Assembly: GCA_037013685.1 (NCBI GenBank)
Contig: CM072919.1
Coordinates: 31,599,435-31,663,434, forward strand
From: Acridotheres tristis
Taxonomy: Eukaryota; Chordata; Aves; Passeriformes; Sturnidae
DNA: 64,000 nucleotides
Direction of reading: 5' to 3'
Shown here piece after piece: positions 1 through 13,129 of this stretch. Made by a program: the position numbers and the translations under genes. The notes under the pieces are model-generated. The model made no database searches. It was given only the letters and a program-made list of their open reading frames with translations, and was not told the DNA's origin. The number at the start of each line of letters is the position of its first letter. Position 1 is the first letter of the stretch.

Positions 1-3000
1 ATTTTACTTACATAAATCCATTTACAAAATTGGGATTTTTTGCTAATATTCCTGAAGAACTAGAACCATATTCTTTCAGTCTTCTGATATTTTGAAATTT
101 TAATATACACATCCATTTAATCATTGCATAACTAATCATAACTATTTATTTTTCGTCCATTTAAATTATGCAATAACATTTCCGCTTTTAATTATTTAAT
201 TATTTAATGATTTAATTTCTAGTAATTTGCAGTCTCATTGCATAATTCTCTCATTTGCTGATGGGTAAGGTACGCAGTTCTCCTTTTCCATGCAAGTTCA
301 TGCATTATGGCAATGTCGACACAACTGGTGAAGCCCAGGGTTGAAAATACTTTATTTGTTCTTCTGGTTCCCACATGCAATCCTGTAGAATACAGAATTT
401 GTGGGTCACTGCAAACAAAGTACTATGAGATCCTTCTGTATAAAACACATTCCAGCCTCTCCCTTAAAAGTCCATCCACCAAAGTTCCTATAAGCTTTCC
501 TAATGGAAGAGGTTTGATCAGGAATTTATGTTTGACAAATCTTGGCAACTGGCTTAGTGACAAGTTTTGTTTGTCAAAAACTGGGTACCATTGAGTCTAA
601 AATCACAGCTCTTATGTTTTGCCTAGTTTACAGGGAGTTCTGGATCTTCCCTCAGCAGAAGATCTTATAATCTTATCTCCAGCAAAGGCAAGATTTATTT
701 CCAACAAGACCAGATATTTCTGGTATCCAATTCCCACTGAGTTGGGAAGTTAGAGGAAGTAGCTGCTCTTCACAGCCCAGGTCGCCTTTTGAATTTTTGC
801 TCCTGCTGTGTGTTAAAGTAGAGTTTAACCCTTGAGTTTGATCATGTTCTCTGTTTTGGTGGATAGCAGTGTTCAACATGTTTTTTCTTGGAGTGTTCCT
901 TTATTAGACAATTGTTTTTAATTTTTTTTTTGTAAAAACTTCAACTCTTGGCAAGCCCATGTTATTTTCTATTCTGTTTGCTCTGTTTTCTCAGTCATGT
1001 CACGTGGACAATTACTGAGAAACTTAGACAAATGTATCATAAGAGAATTACACATTTTGCTTTTTAAAAATGCAACTATATGCAATGGTTTCATAGATAA
1101 AAGTTTTGTACAGTATAGTTGCTTTGGTATTCAGGTTTCTATGCATAGGAAAATTTCAGAAGTTTCCACCATAAGCCTGTTAGAATATTTTCCAATAAAA
1201 ACACAATTTTAGGCTTTTATTTTTGGTTTGGAACAGATTTTGGAGTGATTGTCAAGGCCTGTGTGAACATCTCATAGAAAGGAGATGATCAAGAGCAGCA
1301 GGGTCTGATCTGTACAGCAAAGGTGACTGAAAGCCACACAGAGTTTGGCAAGTGAAAGGCAGCCTTGGTGCATTTGGTTTCACCAGGAAAAATGTTGATT
1401 TAAAAATAACTCCTTATATAATGATGGGTACAAACACAGTTATTTCACAACACTATCCTCAAAATGGCATGATGTTTCAATAAGTTGGGAAAGGTGTCAA
1501 AATCTTCCTTAACTGAACATCACAGCCCCTTGCCTTCAGATATAATCATGAGCAAAAAGGGGTAAATGTAGTTTTTTATCTTATAGAATTACCCATCGAC
1601 ATTTGGTGATAATTCAGGATTTATTGAAACACATTGAATGCTAAGAATACACTTATTTATAGGAAGTACTTTATACGTTAATTCTTTGAAGAAAGGCTGT
1701 AAAAAATAGTGCTCAACAGCAAGTAGAGAGGCTCCTCCTGGGAAGTTATATGAGTGAAGAAAAAAGTGAAATTATAATGGAAATACTTTACAATCACCTT
1801 TGTAATAAGTGGTTGTGCCAGGAAGCACAGTGAGCATTTAATTTGCATATTTCATTTCTATAACCTAGTTTGTACATTATTGGTTTATTGTTAGTTAGTG
1901 ATGTAAAATTTGTTCCATACCAAATGTTATAAGCAAACTTCTGGCATCATTCCTTTGTTCTTTATTTAAGTGCATTATGTTTCTTTTAATGAGACATTGA
2001 GTTCCAGGAATAACAAGATATCCTAAAAGTGTGAAAGAAAAGGAAAAAAGTGGGGATTTTTTTGAGCCATTTTCTTTTTTCCTTTTTTTCTGTTTTTGCA
2101 TACAAAAGTTCAACAAAAGATTACTATAATTGGCAGTAAATTGCATAAAATAACTTGTTGTTAACTATCAGCATGTTTATTTACTTAGGTTGTACAGAAA
2201 CACTTTGTGGAAAAGTGTAAATAAAGTTGATATATTTGAAATAGACTCAGCATGCAAGCAGAAATTGTCTTTGAAATCATTTTATGGCATATTAGTTCTC
2301 TTCATTTAAGACATACTTAGCATATAGGTAATTACTCTTTTGTAACCTTGAACAATAATATTTTATGGCTGTAGGAAGGGTATTTAGAGAGTTGTGTGAA
2401 ATTTCAAAGGGAGTACTTTGTCATATAATTTTGAACAAATGTTTTTAATATGAATTCCTTTCCTCTGTGTTAAAATAAGAATGTTCCATTTGACTTTCAT
2501 TTCTACAAGTATTTAATCTTGCAATTAAAACAAATAATCTTCTGTATAAATCTACTGCAATATTTTTGTACATATGCTTGAATTTTTTGGGTTGCAATGT
2601 TTGCACTGGCATTATTTAATTTTAAAGATGAAAAGCATAAGCATGGCTTTCAAGCTGCTGCTCCCAAAATCAGTCTCTCCTGATGTGATTCAAGCCATCT
2701 CCACAGTTTTCTGAGTTGCATATCAAAGCCCTAGACTTCTCCATTCAATTAGAATTGCCAATCCATCTCCTTAGCCTAAAGAATTAATTTTTTCAGAATT
2801 TATAAGTAATGATGCCATGATTTCAGTGAGAATTAGATGATATCAGAAACCTTCTTGACATAACTGTCTTTTGAAGTGTTATAATTTATCTGTCCAAAAC
2901 TCTGATTAGAGTTAAAATATTTTTTCATCACTATTTACACAGTGGACAACTAGGCCCACTTTCAGCAAACCATTTGAGAAAAAGTTTTCAAGCAGGTGGG

Positions 3001-3282
3001 TGTTTGGTTGACATTCTTTCACTTGGCTCTTGACATATTCCTCCTTCTCAGCTCTCAAGCTATTTATCTCTTTGAAAATTTGGTGAATGTTTTTGTTACT
3101 AGGATGGTGTGTCTATTCTTAGTCACCAGTGCCTCAGTAATATATATCTCTAAAGTGTAAGAACTGTATTGCTTGTGAAATTTCATGGACCAGAAAGTCA
3201 TCTTTTTGGAGACAGAGTATAAGTAAAACTCACAGTACCTTCCATGCGACATTTACTTATTTAAGTCTGCATAGGTTTCTTA
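1..3282. other. Unique AT-rich DNA, no gene recognised
   Basis: Open frames here are all under 100 codons, have low-complexity or random-looking translations, and none resembles a known protein. I see no LTR, CR1 or RNA-gene motif. The GC content rises slightly around 640-860, where short plus and minus frames overlap, but nothing identifies a function. Confidence 0.6.
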
Positions 3283-3338
3283 TCATATAATCATAGATTA
3301 TCCTGAGTTTAAAAGGCCTTCAAAGTCCAGCTCCTGGG
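3283..3338 (-). mobile_element. CR1 LINE 3'-end fragment, decayed
   Basis: The segment reads like the reverse complement of an avian CR1 3' terminus: an ATCATA-type tail, then a degenerate 'ggaagg..ccttcaaag' core, then 'gtccagctcc' corresponding to the usual 'tccaactcc'. Only about 55 bases are recognisable and several positions differ, so this is either an old CR1 tail or a weak resemblance. There is no coding capacity. Confidence 0.45.
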
Positions 3339-6300
3339 AGCTGATGATAATTAATAAAATTCTATCTGAAATAAATTTTGAGCCAGAGTATCACTTTCAG
3401 TCCTTCAATAAATCTATTTTATGGAGAATGGTTTTCTTCATTTTTTAACGTTTCTCTAGTTTTTCTCAGTTATTTGTACAGGTTGTCTTTTAGGATGCCT
3501 TCCTCCTAGCCAGCTGTGACTGCATTCCCAAGTCCATGACACAAAGGGAAGTCCCATTAACATTAATGCTGCTGTAATGATTTACAGCCACTCAAGTTGT
3601 CTGATTGTCTGCAAATGGACTTGCAGAGTTGATTTCCCTTTTGATTTCTCCACCATTGTCAATTTTCTATTTGCTTTTTTGTACATTGCTAGCTGACAAG
3701 TGTCTTCTTCATGGCAAACCTATAAGAGACAGCAGACTGCTGTCCCTGGCTTAAATACTTGAAGGAAGCCTCATTTTCTTTTTTTTTTTTTTAAGATGCA
3801 CTCCTAAGTTAATCCTTTTGGTTGAGTTCTACCTTGTCTTGTTTTGTTTCTCACCACTTTAACTTTTTTCTCTTTTCCTACAAGTCATACTTATGACATA
3901 CCAATCCCAATATTTCTTTTGCTCCCTTCCCTTCTTTCCACTGATTTGGCCATTAATACTTCCCATGGTTCTTGGTTCTTGCCTTCATTTCCATGTTTAC
4001 CCCTTTCACCTGTTTTAGTGTTGTTCTTACTTCTTTTGAGTAGCCTTCCAGGCAGTCATCGTTGCCAGGCAGGCATTCTTCATTCATGCTCTCTCTTCTA
4101 TTGTCCTGTCTCTTCTAGAAATTTAGGCCAGCAGCTGCCACCTAGTATTTCTCAGAGCTCTTTTAACCAAGCTGTCTCAGCCATGTACATTTACAATGCT
4201 GTGTCTCACACAAGAAATGAGAACTGGATCTTCGTCCAAGTCAGAGTGATGTGTCTACAGTCCTTATCGTCATAGCAAGCATAGCGTCTTCATGGCCTCT
4301 TTTTTTGGCCATGTTACTTATTCTGTCCCCAGGGCTTGTCTTTACTCCTCCTAGATCTTTGAGTCCATGTGTTTTGGAATATTTTATCTCATTTTTACTT
4401 GTTCTTCTGCGTTTCTTGTGTGCATATGCTACCTCCCTCTCCAGTCATTGTCTCTGGTAGAAATTTTATTCAAGCTTCTTGCAACTTCTCTATCCTCCTG
4501 CCCTCAAATGCAGATTTTACCCTATCCCATCACTGGAAGCTTTTACTGTCTTATTAAGTAACCTCTTCGCAGGTAGTTTGCAGGACATCTGAAACTCCTT
4601 GACTGTTTTCTTCCATTTCAAAATCTTATTTCCAGAATTCTTTCTCTCAGTAGTTACTGCTGTGGCTCATGTAAGTTTTGGGTTGGATTTTTTTCTCTTT
4701 CTCACCATTTGTGTGGGATGTTATTACCAGATCCATTTGTGGACCTCTAAACTGGATTCAGGCAAATGCTGTAGAATGGTATCACTTTTCCCTATTATGA
4801 CTCCCAACATATCATACAATTTTTTACTTTTACAGGGAAGCAAGAATGAAATAATTCTTACAGCACACAAAGGAGGAAAAAATGCCTTCACTTTTGGGCA
4901 GTGGCATAGAATGTGATCCTGAAGTATATTTTTTCTCAATGGATATGTTGTTGAACAGGTCTTCTAAAAGGAGTTGTATTTTCTTATTGTCTTGTACCAT
5001 ATATTTTACCAAATCAGCAGAGGAAAATTGAAAGTAGGTCTTGTTACCTAATGTGAGGAGAAAGAGCTTATTCACATAAGTATGTGCTTCACATACCTAC
5101 TATCTTACATACTTCATACTTTACAGAAGCTCTGTAGTCTGGTAAAATAATTTAATGAAGCCTCAGGCTTGGGAAAAGAAAAGTTCTTAGTTTAGATGTC
5201 CTGTCACAGGCAATTATTTGGGATAGGAACTAGAACAAAGGTGTAGGCATGCAGTGGCAAGTGGCTTGTCAGAAGCTAAAATTCTGTTTCTCAGTGTGCT
5301 CATTCATCAGTGGCATTACAGTTTAGTAGATTGTCTAAGCAGGTGTAATCAACAGCCAGTTGATGAGCACAGCACTCAGTTCGGATTTGTTGGAGCACTA
5401 ATGAATGATCCTTCTCATGCTTACACTGACCATAAGATCATAGTAATTATATCTTATTTCACATGCAGCCATTATTATGTTCATAAGGCTCCTGGCTGAG
5501 GTTTTAAATAAATTTAGTCTGCACAAGCCTGAAATGCCTGACTTTGGCTGTGGTTGAAGTACATCAGATTTGCTATACTTAATGCTAACACAAAAAGCAA
5601 GTACAAAAATATCAAGTGAAGCTAATTTGTTTTTCTTAAAATTTAGTAAGAATCTGCAAAAAGTCAGCTATCCTGAATTCAGGATTTTTGAAAAAAAATT
5701 TTAACTGCCACTTGAGGGGGTAAATTCTCACATTTCTAACTCTCTGGTGTAATGATTTAGTTGCAATTCTGCCATTTCTTTACAGCTGACTCCCTAAAAA
5801 TGGAGAACAGGAAGTGGAAGAACATGTGTTCTTTTACACAAGCATTTTTATGGTACCAGAATGCATGTTGAAATTCTAAGGAAAAGTAATAATATAAACT
5901 CCTTGTAGGACAGCTATATTGTCTGCAGTGAAGAGGGTAAAGCATCAAAGGTAAACAAGATGGAAGCGGAGAGGGTTGTTATGGAAAGAAGTAGTGAATG
6001 ACTGTCAGCGTGTGACAAATACTGCCTTTGGCCTGCAGGTTTTAGTTGTGGTTGGCAACACTCTGTGGTATTGCTGGCATCAGCTAGCATCATTTATCTC
6101 AGTGGGAGGTGCTTTTGAGGTAAGCCAAAGCTGCAATGCAGCTACTATGTCAGGACTAGCAGCTGTGTCCTGACATCATCTCTGCAGCTCAGCTGTTCAG
6201 AAAAATATTTTAATATCCCTGAAGGTTTGAGTCTTCCTGTTTGTTACCAAGTAAAGATATTTTCCTTGTGAGTGAGATGAGAACATAGGGCTTCATCTGC

Positions 6301-8565
6301 CATGCTATTGTTTTCTGCACAGATTGCATTGACTTCTTTTTTAACTTTGACAACAGCCTAAATCATCATCAGAACCCTGATGGTTATCTATGTGAATTAA
6401 GGGTTTTATAAGCACATCATTTTAGAAGAGCAGTGAGTGTCTCTTAGATTTGTATGTGACATCTTGCCAATTGTCATACATCTCTAAGCAGCCATGCCTT
6501 TTGGCAGCTCTGTTCCCACAGGCCATTTTTAGACAATGGCAGTTACACCATATTGCGTGACTGCATCCCATGATGCACCTAAGCTTCCCCTTTGATGAAG
6601 AATGATGAAGGAGAGTGTGTATATATATATCTGTATATATATTGGGTAGGGTTTATGTCTTCATATCACATCTCAAGAGCTAGTTTCCCAATGGTGGGAA
6701 TATCAGGAAACATAGCATATTAGAAAAAAGAGTTTAAAAGTTACTGGCTTAACTGTTTGAATAACATTCTGGCATCTTCAGTGTCTCCAGGAAATGAATG
6801 ATTCTAGTATTTTCTGAAAAATCGCCACAGATAGTCTTTACAAATATTTTTCTGTAAGTTCTTATGAAGAAGGTGGGTTTGGATATAGATGAGGATGTCA
6901 AAAATTTTAGGCCAGCTCACAGCTGCTACTGTGACTTAGAAGAGCTTCAGAGTCTTCTGTGAATTTTGTTAGGGCTGCTTTCCTTTCTGGAATGGTTCAG
7001 AATAGGCTGACACACAAAGACTTTATCTTTGGCCTATTTTCATGGGAATTTCGTGTTGCATATTGAGACACAGCAGACTCGTGCTGTCTTTCATATGCTA
7101 GAGACCCATATTCCCTTAGTCTCATATTCTCCCAGAAGGAGACTCAAAATCCGTGTGTTGGACTTTCCTCTGTTACCTGCTATCATTCCAGATGCCACCA
7201 AAAAAAGAGAGAAGGAAATGTGATGCTCAGCAATTTTCAACTGTCACAAATATTTGTCTAACCACTAGCAAGGTAGCTTGGAGGTGGCAGATAATGCCCT
7301 TATTCCAATGTTGTATCATCTTTTAGAGCTTTTGTTCTTAAATATCTCAGATGGTCTTGTCCTCTTCCTCTTTATTTTCCAAGCATAATTTGTTAACAGA
7401 GGGAAAAAAAGAAGTGAAGTGACAAAAATATCTAGGGGAAGAATAACGAGGCGGTTTATTGCTCCAAAACAGTTTAAAATGAATGTTTAAATATTGCAGA
7501 TGTTATTCCTCATTATTCGTTTCCCAAAACAAGCTTATTAAAAAATCAATTTGTTTTCTTGAAAGCAAATTACCATGGCCTCCCCCGTTTTTGTTTAAAA
7601 AGACCACTTTTCATTGTGTCTTCTGTTTTTTACTGTCACAACCTGGTACAAGGATTAATCTCAGTACAAGAATATTGAAATTGATTGTCATCACAGCAGT
7701 CAAGTATTAGTAGGATAGATTTGCAAGATGACTTCCCAAAATTGTAAATGAACAGCATAAACCTTATGAAGCATACACTTCAGCTTTTGAAATTCTTAAT
7801 TATGGAGGTTCCATTTTATTTATATAGCATTAAGAACTATAATTTTGCAGGAATGTCTTACAACTAAGCAGAACTCCTGGGTTCTATATAGGCATTGAGC
7901 AGCTATAGTTTCCTAGCTGAATGGTACCATTCTGAAGTCTTGCCAGAAATATTCAGTGTATTTTCTTAGGAAATAGCAGCAGGATGATAAGTTAGTTTGC
8001 ATACTAAAGACTAAATTGGGAAGTATTTTTTCTAGAGATGATTAAACATTAATAATCCCTTTGAGAAATTATCATATGGAGATGCCTCTAGTGGAGAAAA
8101 ATCCAGCTTTGACATTTGATTTCAAGCTTCACATACTTTATTGGACTGATGGTATAAACTATTTCCAACCTTGCCAACAATTACTTTGGCTTCTTTGGAA
8201 AGTGAAGTATATTGTGATTGTAATAAATAAATGTTAAATATAATTTGATTTCTTTTCAAATAATATCATGTTACCTTACTTCTAATTACGTTACCAGGTA
8301 ATTAGGGGAATAGAAAATGAAATTATGGAAGCTGACCTGAGACATTCTTAGCATCAGTATTTTAATATGACTACATTATAGCAAGTTTGATAAAACAATA
8401 TGTTCAAACAGCATTTGTAGTTAGAAATACTTAAAGGTCTCCTATCTTGAAAACCATTTTGAACATACTATTCTGAGTTTTCTAAGAGATAACAGAAAAA
8501 TGCATTTTGGCTTTATGCTTTGTACTATCTTGTGGCATTCAGTGTTAGTAAACTGGTAACAACAC
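3339..8565. other. Unique AT-rich DNA, no gene recognised
   Basis: The interval holds an unusually pyrimidine-rich plus strand at about 3840-4560, which keeps several plus-strand frames open (the longest is 143 codons). The translations are rich in Leu, Ser, Phe and Pro, as expected from C/T-rich DNA, and show no domain. A TA microsatellite sits at 6617-6642. Nothing else is recognised. Confidence 0.6.
6617..6642. repeat. (TA)n microsatellite, interrupted
   Basis: Short alternating T/A tract broken once by a CTG-containing step. It is a simple repeat of unremarkable length. Confidence 0.9.
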
Positions 8566-10020
8566 ATGAGAAGGCTGAGGTAAACAGTAACTTTTATGTT
8601 CCTGTCTTCAGTGGCAACCTCACTTTCCACACTACTTGAGTGGATGGACAGAAAGATGGGGAATGAAAGCAAAGTCCTTCCCACTGTATGGAAAAATGAG
8701 GTTCATGACCTGAGGAAACTGAATGTATGTTAGTCTATGGGACCTGATGAGATGAATCCCAGAGTCCTGAGGGAACTGGCTGGTATTGTTGCCAAACCAC
8801 TCTCCATGCCATTTGAAAATCATGGCAGTCAAGTAAAATCCCAGGTGACTGGAATATGAATAACATTGTACCCATATTTAAAAAGGGTAGAAAGGTGAAT
8901 TCTGGTAATGACTGACCTGTGAGCATCACTTTTGTGCCTGGGAAGATCCTGCTGGAAGCTGTGCTAAGGCACATGAAGGACAGGAATGTGACTTGGGACA
9001 GCCAACATGTCTTTACCCCAAGGGCAAGTCCTGCCTGAACAGCCTAGTGTCAGACAGGAGCACTAGAGTTCTTCCGTGTTGTAGTGACTACATCAGTGGA
9101 CATGAGGCCTACAGATGTCATTTATCTGGACTGTTAGATGGATAAGAGAGTGGTTGGACAGTCACATCCACAGACTAGTGGCCAACAGTTGTGGACTGAT
9201 GGACATCAGTAACAAGTGATGACCCTCAGGGTTCTGTGTTGGAACCAGCATTATTTAATATCCTCATTGATGAGATTCACAAGGCCAGATGCAAGATGTT
9301 GTACCTGTGACAGGGCCATCCCTGGTATCAGCACAGGCTGGGGATGAACAGATCAAGAACTGCCCTGGTGCAGTGCTGGCTGACAAGAAGATGGACATGA
9401 CCCAGCCATGAGCACTCCCAGACCAGAAAGCCAAACTTGTCCTGGGCTGCATCCAAGGCAGTGTGGGCAGCAGGGGAGGGAGGGGATTCTGCTCCATCTG
9501 GAACACTGCATCCAGCTCTGGGGTCCTCAGTCCTCAGCATGGGGAGAACGTTGACCTGTTTGAGGAAGTCCAGAGGACGCCATCAAGATAATTAAAGGGA
9601 TGGAATTATTCTCCTATGAGGAAAAACTAAGACAACTGAGATTGTTCAGCCTGGAGAAGACAAGGCTTCTGGTTTACCTAACTGTGGCCTTCAGTATTTG
9701 AAGGCAACCACCAAGAAAGATGAAAAGCAATTTTTAATGGGGGCATGTGACAGCACAAGAGGGAACAGATTCAAACTGAAAGAGGGCAGGTTTAGATTAG
9801 ATATTAGGAAGAAATTCCTTAGTGTGATGGTGATGATGCACTGGAAGACCTTGACCAGAAAAGCTGTGGATGCCTCATCCCTGAGAGTATTCCAGGCCAA
9901 GCTGGGAGGTATTCTGAGCAAGTTGGTTTAACGAAAGTTATCCCTGGCCATGGCGAGAGGAATTGGAACTACATGGGCTTTAATGGCCCCTTCAAACCAA
10001 TTTTATGACTCTATGATAAT
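8566..10020 (+). mobile_element. CR1 LINE, 5'-truncated, with dead reverse-transcriptase segment
   Basis: The plus strand reads as the last part of CR1 ORF2 followed by the CR1 3' region. Recognisable translated pieces include GPDEMNPRVLREL (about 8740-8780), PIFKKGRK (about 8872-8895), a segment around 9107-9120 corresponding to the VIYLDF-type RT motif, and NILIDEI (about 9257-9277). The C-terminal part continues to about 9900 and the copy ends in the CR1 terminal octamer-like tail 'tgactctatgat' near 10010. Many stops and frameshifts break the frame. The sequence jumps at about 9277-9285 from the NILIDEI segment directly to a segment resembling the later KCKVLHL region, so the FADD-type catalytic motif of the RT appears to be deleted. 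By comparison with full-length CR1 (about 4.5 kb) this is a 5'-truncated, inactive insertion. The 5' edge is uncertain by about 30 bases. Confidence 0.92.
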
Positions 10021-10989
10021 CCTGGTCTACAAGGAGGCAGAAATTGGAGAATATAAGTTGCAATGTACATTGGGTCTGTATGAGAAAGAGTTCAATTTCC
10101 CATAGCAGCCCTCACAATGCTGTGCTCTGCATTTGTAGCTGGAAAGGTGTAGATAACACACCATTATTTTGGGTAATGCTGAGCAGCGCTGGTACAGTGT
10201 CAGCACTGCAGCACTGTTTCTATCATTCTGCATCACATCAGTAAGCCGGGAGCAGGCAAGATCATGGGAGGTGACAAAACTAGGTCAGCTTACCCAATTT
10301 GACTAAAGGGATGTTTCATACCATATGACATCAGCTCAGATACAAAAACTAAGAAAAATAGGAGAGAGGGAAGCATTCATTATTTATAGTGTTTGCCATC
10401 CAGAGTAACCACTATGTGGTTGAAGCCTTGCTTCCTAGGAAGTAGCTAGATATTTCTTCCTGATGGGAAGTATAGAATAAAATATTTTTTTTCTTTTTGC
10501 AGGTAAGACTTACTGTTTTTGTTTTAGTAAACTGACTTATTTCAACTTTGTAGAAAACAAGTTGTTTTCCATGTAATTTTCTTTTCCCTGTCCAGCTCAC
10601 GAGGAGTGCTAGAGGTGCTTGGTGGACACCTGTAATCCAGCTGAGGTCAACCCACCACTCAATGTTGTATTATGCTACATGCTACACTATGGTTACACTT
10701 TAACTTTTTCATCCAGACACCTGATATTTACATATAGATAGGCCATAGTTTAACCCGAGCCAGCAGATAAGCACCCCACAGCCACTCACTTAAACTATTC
10801 TGTTGGGTACAGGGGAAATTCAGAATAGTAGAAGTGAGAAAACACATAGGCTGAGATAAAGGCAGTTTAAAAGTTAAAGCAGAAGAAAGAATTAATTTGC
10901 CATTTCTCATCTACAGCCAGGTGTTTAGATGTCATGGAAAGCAGGACTCCACCACACACAACTGTTACTTGAGAAGACAAACATTGCCA
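10021..10989. other. Unique DNA, no gene recognised
   Basis: Apart from the splice-like site at 10.5 kb, I recognise no gene, repeat family or RNA motif. Open frames on both strands are under 85 codons. Confidence 0.6.
10463..10508 (+). promoter_or_regulatory. Possible recursive splice site (juxtaposed acceptor and donor)
   Basis: A 14-nt pyrimidine run (10485-10498) is followed by GCAG (AG at 10501-10502) and immediately by GTAAGA (10503-10508). This is the acceptor-donor juxtaposition that defines recursive splice sites in very long vertebrate introns. A plausible branch point CTGAT has its A at 10463, about 39 nt upstream of the AG. No other CAG/GTAAG junction behind a good pyrimidine tract was found on either strand. 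Function requires that this strand lies in a long transcribed intron, which the window cannot show; a chance match is possible. Confidence 0.3.
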
Positions 10990-11275
10990 CTTTGAATGAC
11001 CCCTCCTTCCTTCTTGTCCCAGCTTCATATGTAGAATATAAAACCATATGCTGTGGGATATCTCAGCTGAGGTCAGCTGTCCCAGCTGTGTCCCCTCCCA
11101 GCTCCCTGCACACCCCCAGCCTCCTCACTGGTGGGGTGGATGAGGAGCAGCAAAGGCCTCGGCTCTGTGTAAGCCCTAACTAAAACACCCCTGTGTTATC
11201 AGCCCTGTTTCCAGCACAGATCTGACACAGTAGAATTCCATACTAGAATGAAGAAAATTAACTCTATCCCAGCCT
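10990..11275 (+). mobile_element. ERV-derived interspersed repeat (passerine type), diverged
   Basis: A locally GC-richer block with a string of phrases that I recognise as an interspersed, retrovirus-associated repeat in songbird genomes: a 'cccagctt.atatg' start, 'gggatatc', 'ggtcagctgtccc', a 'tgtcccctcccagctcc' stretch, 'ctcactggtggggtgg', 'taactaaaacacccctgtgttatca' split by small gaps, and the end 'attaactctatcccagc' at 11257-11275. No LTR boundary, primer-binding site or intact frame is visible, so it is a fragment. The family name is not known to me, and the assignment rests on memory of similar sequences rather than a search. Confidence 0.55.
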
Positions 11276-12957
11276 GTGGATAACTATTGACTTCTTGTCA
11301 CTATGGAAGTGGGATGGAATTATTGGCATTCAACTTGGCTTGCAATGTGGCTGGTGCATCACATGCAGACCCAGTTTGCCCAGTTAGTGGTTTCTTACAG
11401 TGCAGAAAACCCAGAGAAGGTGTTGTACTCCTGCTATTTTAACAGTGCTTGATACCTTGTGCTTCTAGCACAGCCCAGTATAGGAGTCCCAGAAACATTT
11501 TATTGGATCAGATGTTGGCTTGAAACATGATTTCCAGGCAGGTTTCTATATTGTATCTCACACACCAGATACTGAAGATAATTTTGGGTGCATCGGCATG
11601 CTCAGGTGGCACCTGGTTTCTGGCACACCACAGGCTTTGCTCACTGACAGCTACGGGTTTTTTTATTACCTAACAAGAACATGATTAATTCAGGCAATGC
11701 GTTTATTACTGGCAAGTTGAGGAGGAGTAAAATCCTGCTGTATTCATCAGCATATGTTTTCTTGGAAGTCTGAAAATGACTGCATATAATTAATAGTGAT
11801 TAGAGACAGTGAGGGTTATTATGTATTGCCCTGTCATAGAGGTGTCTGTCATTCCCTTGTCATGCTATATTCAAACCAGTGAACTCTTTAGGAACCAGAA
11901 TGTGAGGTTTCTCTGAACAATTTCTCAGTAATTGTTATATTTTTGGAGAAAAAAAGAGAATAAGCATAGATGGAAACTTCAAATATGTACTTTGCCCTCC
12001 TCATGAAGACCACTAAAAGCAACATGCGCATTCTTGGCTGGTACTGAAATTACTGTCATCAGTCATCCTGCATTAGAGCATCACCAAGTTGGACTTTTTG
12101 CTGCCTTGATGGATGATAGCTGCTAGAATGAGTGGGTGGCCAGCAAAGTGTGCAGTGAGCATTGCTCAGCCATTGCACTGGTGACATCTTCCATCTCTCA
12201 AGAGATGGAGGACTAAAGCGCAGGTTGGCTGTGGAGAATGTCAGCTACCTGTAAATATAGCCAGTGAAACAACAGCAGATACAGGCAGCAAAGTCCTTCT
12301 TGGATCCCTGGGAATGACCCAGTTTTGGTGGTGTGTTTTTGCATTTTTTATGTTTTTGTGTTTTCCCCCTAAATAAATTGGTACCAGGTAGCTGGAAAGG
12401 ACTATTTAACACAGTTTTGTACCTTTCCATCATTTTTTCATTATATAATACACAATCTGAGAGAAAAATATCAGGTTCTGTAAGGGAGAGAAAATCTTTC
12501 TTGTTGCAAGGACCACAGTACCTCATTAGAAGCGAACAAGGTTTGTAATGAGATCAGTAGGAAGCAGATACGCTATCAAAAAGACAAAATAACTTTTCCT
12601 GTGTGTCATATCTAGTGAGCCAGAATTTTGTAAAATATGTCTAAACTTATATCATCAGGGTAGCAAAAGCTTTTATGTCTTCTCTACACTTTAAACTCTG
12701 AACTGCTGAAATATGAAAAAAATCCAAAAAGCATAGGGTGAGTTCTTTACAAATTGGTATTCAAGATATAAACAAGAGTTGAATAAACGCAATCAAAATA
12801 TTTCTATTCAATTTTGACCCTAGAAGAGATTTTAAACTGTTTCGAAATATTAACTGAAAATTAGCTAAATAAAGAACACGTAGCATAAAACATTTTTTTT
12901 TCTCTTGAAAGTAGCAAAACAACCTTCTTTCACTTAGAAAGACTGGTTTTTCTTCAG
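11276..12957. other. Unique DNA, no gene recognised
   Basis: No coding, repeat-family or RNA-gene signal was found. The only structure noted is a short perfect palindromic hairpin at 12190-12209. Confidence 0.6.
12190..12209. repeat. Short perfect inverted repeat (9-bp arms, 2-nt loop)
   Basis: TCCATCTCT and AGAGATGGA flank a CA dinucleotide. It is too short and isolated to assign a role. Confidence 0.8.
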
Positions 12958-13129
12958 TGTGATGGGTTGACTTGGGAAAAAGAAACTCAGAGGAAAGTTC
13001 TCTCTAAGGGAGCTTCCTCTGTGGGGGTTGGGACAACTTCAACAACCAATGGGAGAAAGTTAGTTTGCTCCATGAACACACATTTTGAAGGAGGTAATCT
13101 GGAACTGATCCTCTTTGTCTTTCCTGTGG

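Noticed and set aside
3844..4275. 143-codon plus-strand open frame
   Set aside because: It lies in a pyrimidine-rich stretch where stop codons are rare. The translation is Leu/Ser/Phe/Pro-rich with no domain, and other plus-strand frames in the same tract are also open.
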